NCBI GenBank assembly: GCA_031285525.1
Contig: JAITWB010000162.1
Location: 1-8,440 of the forward strand
Source of the DNA: Spirochaetaceae bacterium
GTDB taxonomy: Bacteria; Spirochaetota; Spirochaetia; Treponematales; Treponemataceae
Direction of reading: 5' to 3'
Length of the DNA: 8,440 nucleotides
Shown: positions 1 through 5,282 of the stretch, piece after piece
How the letters are laid out: every line of letters starts with the position of its first letter
Numbering within the stretch: the first letter of the stretch is position 1
Translations under genes and position numbers: made by a program
Notes under the pieces: model-generated
Database searches by the model: none
What the model saw: only the letters and a program-made list of their open reading frames with translations
Told to the model about the DNA's origin: nothing

Positions 1-1
1 A

Positions 2-841
2 ACCCCCAGGACCATTAAGTTTACCCTCAACGGGAAGTTGCCTGCAGGGGTGTACGCCAAGGATGTGATTCTCTTCCTTATAGGTCAGATAGGGGTGAAC
101 GGCGCTACGGACTGCGTTATGGAGTTTGCCGGTCCTGTGGTGGATGCCCTTTCTATGGAAGGAAGGATGACCCTTTGCAATATGGCAATCGAAGCAGGGG
201 GGACCAGCGGGGTCTGTAACCCTGATATGACCACTGTGGAATACCTGTGGCCCTTTATCAGGGAGCGGTTCCCTTCAAAAGAGGCTGCCCTGGAAAGCTA
301 CGGCTCTTGGAGGTCCGACGCAGATGCACAGTACGAAAAGGAGTATACCTTTGACCTTTCAAGCCTGGAACCGATGGTTACCTTCGATTATAAGCCCGAC
401 CAGGTAAAGCCTGTCCGTGAAATGGCAGGTACTCCGGTGGATCAGATCTATATCGGTTCCTGCACAAACGGCAGGATCGAAGATCTTCGGGTGGCAGCGG
501 AGGTTCTCAAAGGGAAAAAATGTGCACCTACGGTACGGGGTATTCTCTCCCCGGCAACCCCTGCTATCTACAAACAGGCTCTTGCTGAGGGTCTCATAGA
601 GATATTCATGGATGCAGGTTTCTGCGTCACCAACCCCACCTGCGGCGCCTGTCTCGGTATGAGCAACGGTGTCCTCGCCTCCGGGGAAGTGTGCGCTTCC
701 ACCACCAACCGCAATTTTAACGGGCGGATGGGGAAGGGCGGAATGGTTCACCTGATGAGCCCCGCCACTGCCGCAGCAACTGCCGTGACTGGAAAGATTA
801 CCAATTCAATGCTCTTTAGCGATAATGGAGGAACCAAATGA
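2..841 (+). CDS. leuC: 3-isopropylmalate dehydratase-type large subunit, 5'-truncated
   Basis: This is the C-terminal part (about 279 residues) of an aconitase-superfamily hydro-lyase large subunit. The reading frame is open from base 2, so the true start lies upstream; the TTG at 38 is internal. All three expected 4Fe-4S cysteines are visible: one in GSCTNGR (codon at 461) and two in CGACLG (codons at 641 and 650). The segment SMEGRMTLCNMAIEAG and the closing SPATAAATAVTGKI are typical of the shorter, archaeal-like LeuC/HacA group of roughly 420 residues, so about a third is missing. With the small subunit it would isomerise 2-isopropylmalate to 3-isopropylmalate in the cytoplasm for leucine synthesis. 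Members of this group also include homoaconitase and citraconate or methylmalate enzymes, so the substrate is not settled. Its TGA overlaps the leuD ATG (ATGA), suggesting translational coupling. Confidence 0.93.
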   Translation, partial: TPRTIKFTLNGKLPAGVYAKDVILFLIGQIGVNGATDCVMEFAGPVVDALSMEGRMTLCNMAIEAGGTSGVCNPDMTTVEYLWPFIRERFPSKEAALESYGSWRSDADAQYEKEYTFDLSSLEPMVTFDYKPDQVKPVREMAGTPVDQIYIGSCTNGRIEDLRVAAEVLKGKKCAPTVRGILSPATPAIYKQALAEGLIEIFMDAGFCVTNPTCGACLGMSNGVLASGEVCASTTNRNFNGRMGKGGMVHLMSPATAAATAVTGKITNSMLFSDNGGTK

Positions 842-1374
842 AGCAGTTCGGTGGAAAGGTGCTTTTTCTCGATCGGTCTGATATCAATACCGATGAGATT
901 ATTCCGGCAAAATATCTGACGGAAATAACGAAATCCGCCCTCAAACCCTATCTCTTGGAAGATTTGAAACTCGAAGGCTTCGATCCCAAAAGCGATATTG
1001 CAGGGAAAAAAGTGGTCATCACCAGGGATAACTTCGGCTGCGGCTCTTCACGGGAACACGCTCCCTGGGCTCTCGAAGTAAACGACATCAACGCCGTCAT
1101 TGCAGTCAGTTTCGCCCGGATATTCCGCCAGAATATGTACAACTGCGGTCTTTTGGCGATAAACATGCACAAAAGCGATATCGATGATATGTTCAATACC
1201 TTCTCTCTGAAAGACACAGAAGTGAAAATCATTCTCAACCACGAACCGGGCATGGGAAAGATCAAACTCATCTCCGGCAGTCTTTCCAAGAGTTATCCCT
1301 TCCCCCTGGACGGCTTTGACAAGGCCCTCATCGAGTCGGAAGGCTGGGTGGGGTATGCGGATACGAAATATTAG
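838..1374 (+). CDS. leuD: 3-isopropylmalate dehydratase-type small subunit
   Basis: Complete 178-residue swivel-domain subunit that pairs with the LeuC-type large subunit to form the active dehydratase. Visible family signatures are NTDEIIPAKYL (residues 17-27) and NFGCGSSREHAPWAL (65-79), the latter carrying the serine/arginine loop that binds substrate in aconitases. The length is slightly above the usual 160-170 residues for the short LeuD type. The start ATG lies inside the leuC stop region, with GGAGG (827-831) upstream as ribosome binding site. The loop after PAK reads YLTE (residues 26-29); this loop sets substrate choice in related enzymes, and it differs from the two forms I know from methanogens (YLVY for isopropylmalate, YLRT for homoaconitate). 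Leucine synthesis is the default reading, but a different dicarboxylate substrate cannot be excluded. Confidence 0.9.
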   Translation: MKQFGGKVLFLDRSDINTDEIIPAKYLTEITKSALKPYLLEDLKLEGFDPKSDIAGKKVVITRDNFGCGSSREHAPWALEVNDINAVIAVSFARIFRQNMYNCGLLAINMHKSDIDDMFNTFSLKDTEVKIILNHEPGMGKIKLISGSLSKSYPFPLDGFDKALIESEGWVGYADTKY

Positions 1375-1514
1375 AAAAAGAGGAAGGAAAAAAGAGAAAT
1401 GAGGAGTGAGGAATGAGAAAAGGGAGGAAAGAAAAAGATGGACAGAAGTCGAAAGGTCGTCAAAAAACACCCTTTTCTCCTTTTTACCTTCTCTTTTCTC
1501 TTTTGTTTTCCCTT
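1375..1514. repeat. Polypurine block followed by polypyrimidine block
   Basis: Bases 1375-1440 are almost pure purine on the plus strand (only four T, no C). Bases 1470-1514 are almost pure pyrimidine (only one A and one G). The two blocks are partly complementary: GAGAAAAGGG (1415-1424) matches CCCTTTTCTC (1470-1479) exactly across a 45-nt loop, and pairing can continue outward past one mismatch. No convincing gene lies here. It may act as a loose terminator for leuCD, since the second arm is followed by T-rich sequence, or may simply be low-complexity spacer. Confidence 0.6.
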
Positions 1515-1541
1515 GACTAAAAAGTCATGCTTTGCTATTCT
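1513..1541 (+). promoter_or_regulatory. Sigma-70-type promoter of rpsT
   Basis: TTGACT (1513-1518) and TATTCT (1536-1541) are separated by exactly 17 bp. Both boxes are near consensus and the position, some 30 bp before rpsT, is right. Transcription would start near 1548, giving a leader of only about 24 nt. A perfect palindrome, TGACT-AAAA-AGTCA (1514-1527), covers the -35 box and part of the spacer and could be an operator. Confidence 0.7.
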
Positions 1542-1571
1542 GAGTAATAATATGAGATTGGGGGTTTTCCT

Positions 1572-1844
1572 TTGGCAGTAAAGAGATCATCTGCAGAAAA
1601 AAGACATAAACAAAGCGAAGTTCGCCGTTTGCGCAATAAAGCCGCAAAGAGCTCCGTTCGTACCAGTGCAAAGAAATACGTTGCAGCAGTTCATACAAAA
1701 GACGCTGCTGTATCAGAAGCACGCCTTAAAGAGTTGGTAAAAGAACTTGACACCGCTGCAGGCAAGGGAATTCTGACAAAGAATGCCGCTTCCCGCAAGA
1801 AGTCCCGGATGATGAAGCTGTATAACGTTTCATTCGCCGGCTAA
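1572..1844 (+). CDS. rpsT: 30S ribosomal protein S20
   Basis: A 90-residue, lysine/arginine-rich, all-helical protein that binds 16S rRNA early in small-subunit assembly. The sequence begins MAVKRSSAEKRHKQSEVRRLRNKAAKSS (given here in part: MAVKRSSAEKR) and ends with NAASRKKSRMMKLYN, both typical of bacterial S20, and the length matches the family. The start is TTG: the frame MAVKRSS begins there, with GGGGG (1560-1564) seven bases upstream as a serviceable ribosome binding site and no suitable ATG nearby. A weak UUG start is also known for E. coli rpsT, where it takes part in S20 feedback on its own translation; a similar arrangement here is an inference. It is the first gene after a good promoter and leads the rpsT-HU-lnt set. 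Confidence 0.97.
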   Translation: MAVKRSSAEKRHKQSEVRRLRNKAAKSSVRTSAKKYVAAVHTKDAAVSEARLKELVKELDTAAGKGILTKNAASRKKSRMMKLYNVSFAG

Positions 1845-1868
1845 TACCTGCCGTTTATGTTAACCAGA

Positions 1869-1921
1869 GGACGGGGACTTGAGCTGAAATATTTTTTAGC
1901 TTAAGCCTTGTCCTTTCGTCC
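1869..1921 (+). promoter_or_regulatory. Imperfect long hairpin between rpsT and the HU gene
   Basis: Three paired blocks can form a long stem: GGACG (1869-1873) with CGTCC (1917-1921), GGAC (1875-1878) with GTCC (1910-1913), and TTGAGCT (1879-1885) with AGCTTAA (1898-1904, one G-U pair), around a 12-nt A/T loop. No U-run follows, so it does not look like an intrinsic terminator. It may be an RNA-processing or 3'-protection element for rpsT mRNA. Confidence 0.45.
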
Positions 1922-1937
1922 GAGACAAAAATACTAT
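1908..1937 (+). promoter_or_regulatory. Possible weak promoter for the HU gene
   Basis: TTGTCC (1908-1913) and TACTAT (1932-1937) are 18 bp apart and lie just before the HU start. Both boxes are degenerate and the -35 falls in the arm of the hairpin at 1869-1921. Read-through from the rpsT promoter is an equally good explanation of HU expression. Confidence 0.3.
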
Positions 1938-1953
1938 TCACGCTGAGGGTGTC

Positions 1954-2286
1954 ATGGCAGTCAAGAAGGTGACGAAGAACGATATCGTGGAGGCAATTGC
2001 GGCGGATGCCGATGTTGACCAGAAGGATATCAAGCGTGTCGTTGACAGTTTTCTTGAACAGGTTAAAAAATCTCTTATCGAAAATGCCGTCATCGAACTT
2101 CGCGGGTTTGGTACTTTTGAGGTCAGAATTCGTAAAGGCCGTCAGAAGGCGAGAAATCCCCGGACGGGAGACATTGTTTCTGTTGCATCCCATGGCGTAG
2201 CCTTGTTTCGGGCAGGACAGGATCTGAAAAAAGCGGTATGGGAGATAACAACGCCGTCATCGGACAAACCTATTGATGAGGTGTAG
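1954..2286 (+). CDS. HU/IHF-family DNA-binding protein
   Basis: A 110-residue histone-like nucleoid protein that should bind and bend DNA as a dimer. The N-terminal helical half (about 1-45) is followed by the GFGTF turn (51-55), and the flexible beta arm carries RNPRTG (67-72), whose proline 69 is the residue that intercalates between base pairs in HU and IHF. The closing FRAGQDLKKAV (85-95) is the usual last helix, with RAG in place of the more common KPG. A polar tail of about 14 residues (97-110) extends beyond the normal 90-95-residue HU length. GAGGG (1945-1949) lies four bases before the ATG. The lnt ribosome binding site overlaps its last codons, so the two are likely co-transcribed. 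HU versus an IHF-like subunit cannot be decided from sequence alone; T. pallidum has a single such protein at the matching place, as I recall. Confidence 0.93.
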   Translation: MAVKKVTKNDIVEAIAADADVDQKDIKRVVDSFLEQVKKSLIENAVIELRGFGTFEVRIRKGRQKARNPRTGDIVSVASHGVALFRAGQDLKKAVWEITTPSSDKPIDEV

Positions 2287-2288
2287 TT

Positions 2289-3926
2289 ATGTCTCTGCTT
2301 AAAGCCCCGAAGTTTAAATCGTTTCTGATAGACATAGGGCTCCTTGCTCTGGGAATAACTCTTTTTACGCTTCCCCAACCGAATCTGTTTTCTGTAAAAG
2401 CCCTTCCGTTTCTTGCTTATTTTTCCTGTATTCCTGTATTTATCCTCGTCCGCCGTGCATCCTGGAAGGTGGTATGGTTCTACGGTATTCTGTATGGCGT
2501 AGGTTCTTACTCTTTCTTCACCTCATGGTTGGCGTCTTTTCATCCAATGGGACTGCTGCTTATCGGCTTTCTCTATGGCTTTCAATTTATGATAGTGTTT
2601 CCGCTCCTCAAGGGTTCTTTGGCGCTCTTTCCCCGGTACGGCTGGCTTGTCCAGTGGCTGGTGTGGTGCGGATATGAATATGTTAAAACACTGGGCTTTG
2701 CAGGATTTCACTATGGGATTCTTGGTTATTCCCAATGGCGTTTCCTGCCGCTCATACAGATAGCTTCGATTACCGGCATCTGGGGGGTAAGCGCCCTGGT
2801 GGCATGGCCTTCCGGTTGGCTTGCGGGGGGGCTTTCTCTCGGGTTCAAGGCTTTCCCCTTATGGGTGAAGAAACACTGGAAGAGTGCAGCTCTGTGGTGC
2901 GTTGTTTTCGCAGGGGTTCTCGTGTTCGGGCTTTTTTCTCCGGTGGATTACTCGAAAGATCCTGCGTTTACTGTAGCGCTGATACAGAACAATACCGACC
3001 CCTGGAAGGCAAACGGTATTACCGAATACCGCCGTGACCTTACCTCTCTGATGCGCCTCTCCGATGAAGCCCTCGTTTCTCAGGACGATATAGATCTGGT
3101 GGTCTGGCCGGAGACAGCCTTTGTTCCCCGTATCGAATGGCACTATAAGTACCGTGAAATCCGGGGCTATTACGAACTGGTGGATCAACTGCTGAGCTAC
3201 CTCGATTCCGCTCCGGTACCTTTTGTGCTGGGCAATGATGACGGGTTAAAAGGGTATAACTCCTACGGTGAATACGGCGATATCGACTATAATGCCGTGC
3301 TGTTATTTAGGCCCGGTGAGAATGTGATTCCTCCCAGTCCGGAAAAATACCGCAAGATGCACCTGGTGCCGTTTACCGAGTCCTTTCCCTATAAGAAGCA
3401 GTTTCCCTGGCTGCATCAAATGCTACTTGACTCGGACACCCACCTTTGGGAAGTAGGGGACGAACCGACGGTATTTACCGTGGGAGACCTTTCTTTTGCG
3501 TCCCCTATCTGTTTTGAAGATACTTTTGGTTATATCGCCCGGCGGTTCGTGAACAACGGCGCTCAGGCTATTGTCAATATTTCCAACGATGCCTGGTCAA
3601 AGAGCCTTGCCTGTCAGTACCAGCACCTTTCTATGGCGGTTTTTCGTTCCGTAGAAAACCGAATTCCCTCTGTCCGGGCTACTGCTTCCGGACAGACTTC
3701 TATCGTGGATCCTAACGGAAAGGTGATTGCCATGGCGGAACCTTTTTCTGAAACTTTTCTCACAGGAACGATACCAATACGTGAAATTGCCGAGAAAACA
3801 GTCTATACTAGATATGGAGACTTTTTAGGAATATCTTTTGCACTTGGTTCGATAATTCTATTGCTTACAGTTGGGGTGCTCCATGCAATCAAGGGGAAAG
3901 AAAAGAAAGGGGAAAGTGATGTTTAA
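2289..3926 (+). CDS. lnt: Apolipoprotein N-acyltransferase
   Basis: A 545-residue inner-membrane enzyme that adds the third acyl chain to the N-terminal cysteine of lipoproteins, the last step after Lgt and LspA. Hydrophobic segments fill roughly residues 11-215, followed by a nitrilase-like catalytic domain (about 225-500) and a final membrane helix (about 513-535). The catalytic triad is present: E275 in VVWPETAF, K356 in YRKMHLVPF, and C408 in SPICFEDTF. The accessory glutamates seen in E. coli Lnt also have counterparts at E364 (FTES) and E410. It is slightly longer than the 512 residues of E. coli Lnt and has a lysine-rich tail. The ATG is two bases past the HU stop, with GAGG (2278-2281) seven bases upstream. 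Its last eight bases overlap the response-regulator start. Spirochaetes depend heavily on lipoproteins, which fits a conserved lnt. Confidence 0.95.
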   Translation: MSLLKAPKFKSFLIDIGLLALGITLFTLPQPNLFSVKALPFLAYFSCIPVFILVRRASWKVVWFYGILYGVGSYSFFTSWLASFHPMGLLLIGFLYGFQFMIVFPLLKGSLALFPRYGWLVQWLVWCGYEYVKTLGFAGFHYGILGYSQWRFLPLIQIASITGIWGVSALVAWPSGWLAGGLSLGFKAFPLWVKKHWKSAALWCVVFAGVLVFGLFSPVDYSKDPAFTVALIQNNTDPWKANGITEYRRDLTSLMRLSDEALVSQDDIDLVVWPETAFVPRIEWHYKYREIRGYYELVDQLLSYLDSAPVPFVLGNDDGLKGYNSYGEYGDIDYNAVLLFRPGENVIPPSPEKYRKMHLVPFTESFPYKKQFPWLHQMLLDSDTHLWEVGDEPTVFTVGDLSFASPICFEDTFGYIARRFVNNGAQAIVNISNDAWSKSLACQYQHLSMAVFRSVENRIPSVRATASGQTSIVDPNGKVIAMAEPFSETFLTGTIPIREIAEKTVYTRYGDFLGISFALGSIILLLTVGVLHAIKGKEKKGESDV

Positions 3927-4566
3927 CCAGAGCCGAATTCTTATTGTGGACGACGAACAGATCAACCTTGAACTCTTTGAGTTGATGCTCACCAGACTAG
4001 GTTTTATTGTTGAAAAGGCTGAAAACGGACAAGATGCGCTGGCAAAGGTAAAGGAATTCGAGCCGGATCTCATCGTTCTTGACAACGTGATGCCCATTAT
4101 GACGGGATGGGAGTTCACCCAGATACTTAAATCATCGGAAGAGTATACCTTTTGGAGTGATACTCCGGTGATTATGTTTTCTGCGATAAACGACGCCCAG
4201 AACAAGGTTCTCGGTTTCGAACTGGGGGTAGACGATTATATCACCAAACCCTTTAATTTTTCCGAAATCCTGGCGCGTATCGGGTCGGTACTTAAAAACA
4301 GGGAACTCCTGGTTCTGCAAAAAAAGATGAAAGGTTCTCTTATTCGGTATGCCAACGAAACTGCGGCGCTGTTTCAGAGTATACAAGATGTCTCCGACAC
4401 GGCTGCTCTTGGGGAGTTCCAGAAACGTATTTCCGACTGCCTGGAGCAGTACAACACGCTCAAGGATGAGATCTTCCGTCTGGAGCAGGAGAGCAAGAAG
4501 CTTAAAAGCAAAAATGTGGATGTAGACTCACTTGCGCAGGAATTGCGGAGTGTTTATAATACGTAA
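3919..4566 (+). CDS. Orphan response regulator, REC domain plus helical C-terminal extension
   Basis: A 215-residue cytoplasmic protein beginning MFNQSRILIVDDE. The receiver domain (about 5-125) has all key residues: acidic pair D11/D12, phosphoacceptor D55 in LIVLDNVMP, S88 in IMFSA and K110 in ITKP. The remaining 90 residues contain no helix-turn-helix, cyclase or other output domain that I recognise; they are rich in E, K, L and Q, look helical, and are probably coiled-coil in part (for example KDEIFRLEQESKKLKSK). It may therefore work by protein contact rather than DNA binding. The ATG at 3919 is chosen over an in-frame ATG at 3871 because AGGGG (3908-3912) sits six bases before it and the family start is close to the first strand. 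It overlaps lnt by 8 bases. No histidine kinase is visible nearby; a bactofilin follows. Confidence 0.9.
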   Translation: MFNQSRILIVDDEQINLELFELMLTRLGFIVEKAENGQDALAKVKEFEPDLIVLDNVMPIMTGWEFTQILKSSEEYTFWSDTPVIMFSAINDAQNKVLGFELGVDDYITKPFNFSEILARIGSVLKNRELLVLQKKMKGSLIRYANETAALFQSIQDVSDTAALGEFQKRISDCLEQYNTLKDEIFRLEQESKKLKSKNVDVDSLAQELRSVYNT

Positions 4567-4616
4567 AAGCGGTTTCAGGTACGAAACACAGTATACTTGC
4601 GAATATGGTGGGTTTT

Positions 4617-5123
4617 ATGGCTCGGGGATATGAAAAGGAAAGGGAAAAAAATACGACCGTATTCGGCAAAGAGACGGTGTTTCAGGGGGTTCTCGAATTT
4701 ACCGATAATTTGACTATTACGGGACAGTTTGAGGGTACCATACACGCTCGGGGGACGCTGGTTATAGCGAAGTCTGCTGTATGCAGGGTAGATCAGATGC
4801 AGGCGTCCTCCATAACCGTGGAAGGGAAGGTTTCCGGTAATCTGGAAGCCACTGATCGGGTTGAGATGAAGAGCGGGAGTGAAATCCGCGGAAACGTGGT
4901 TACCTCCCGGCTTCGTATAGCCGATGACGTCCTTTTTGAAGGTGAAGTTGCCATGATCCGGGCTGAGGCGGAGACCGATATCTTCTCTGCTTCCATACCT
5001 GAATTAAAGGAATCTTCCCTTTTATCCTTCCCGGAGACTCCTGCAGAACCCGTTTCGGGGCAAATGCTGGGACAGAGATTAGAACAAGGGTTTGATACTA
5101 CAATCGACCCTTTGCAGGTGTAA
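4617..5123 (+). CDS. Bactofilin-family polymer-forming protein
   Basis: About 168 residues with a bactofilin (DUF583) core at roughly 15-115: a series of short hydrophobic/glycine turns such as FTDNLTITGQFEGTI, ITVEGKVSGNL and GSEIRGNVV, as expected of a right-handed beta-helix. Bactofilins polymerise without nucleotide into cytoskeletal filaments and help control cell shape; in spirochaetes (Leptospira biflexa) one affects helical pitch. The N-terminus (MARGYEKEREKNTTVFGKET) and the C-terminal tail of about 50 residues (acidic, proline-containing) look disordered, as is common in the family. I chose the ATG at 4617 because GGTGGG (4607-4612) lies four bases upstream; an in-frame ATG at 4605 would add four residues but has no clear ribosome binding site. 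It lies 50 bases after the response regulator and likely ends this transcription unit. Confidence 0.9.
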   Translation: MARGYEKEREKNTTVFGKETVFQGVLEFTDNLTITGQFEGTIHARGTLVIAKSAVCRVDQMQASSITVEGKVSGNLEATDRVEMKSGSEIRGNVVTSRLRIADDVLFEGEVAMIRAEAETDIFSASIPELKESSLLSFPETPAEPVSGQMLGQRLEQGFDTTIDPLQV

Positions 5124-5161
5124 CCTGCTTTGATACTTGAGACTGCGCGGGAAGGGCGCAG
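5114..5161 (+). terminator. Two small hairpins after the bactofilin gene, possible weak terminator
   Basis: Hairpin one is GCAGGT (5114-5119) with ACCTGC (5123-5128), a perfect 6-bp stem with the bactofilin stop codon in and next to its three-base loop. Hairpin two is CTGCGC (5143-5148) with GCGCAG (5156-5161), GC-rich with a 7-base loop. Neither is followed by a real U-run, so intrinsic termination would be weak; termination may be factor-dependent or absent. Confidence 0.35.
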
Positions 5162-5165
5162 CCTC

Positions 5166-5195
5166 TTGACAGTAACCTATACATACTGCTATAGT
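5166..5195 (+). promoter_or_regulatory. Strong sigma-70-type promoter of rho
   Basis: A perfect TTGACA (5166-5171) is followed after 18 bp by TATAGT (5190-5195). Transcription should start near 5202, leaving a leader of about 80 nt before the rho ATG. The word CTATACAT lies in the spacer (5177-5184) and again in the leader (5224-5231), with the inverse ATGTAT (5197-5202) between them, so the promoter is bracketed by candidate protein-binding half-sites. Confidence 0.75.
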
Positions 5196-5282
5196 AATGT
5201 ATCATATCGTGGATGATAAATCACTATACATTTCAAGCAATGCATGTGGTCACTTTTTTAACCAAAACAGATGGAGAATTTG

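Noticed and set aside
359..751. 130-residue minus-strand open frame opposite leuC
   Set aside because: Lies over the conserved iron-sulfur cysteine motifs of LeuC and has no recognisable domain.
1375..1440. Purine-rich tract as a CRISPR-like or tandem repeat array
   Set aside because: No fixed unit length and no unique spacers; it is simple low-complexity purine sequence.
1048..1470. 140-residue minus-strand open frame over leuD and the polypurine tract
   Set aside because: Its first residues are a Phe/Ser/Leu run produced by reading the purine tract backwards, and the rest is antisense to conserved LeuD.
4572..4587. GTTTC/GAAAC hairpin between the response regulator and bactofilin genes
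   Set aside because: Only a 5-bp stem in a short gap, without a U-run; likely chance.
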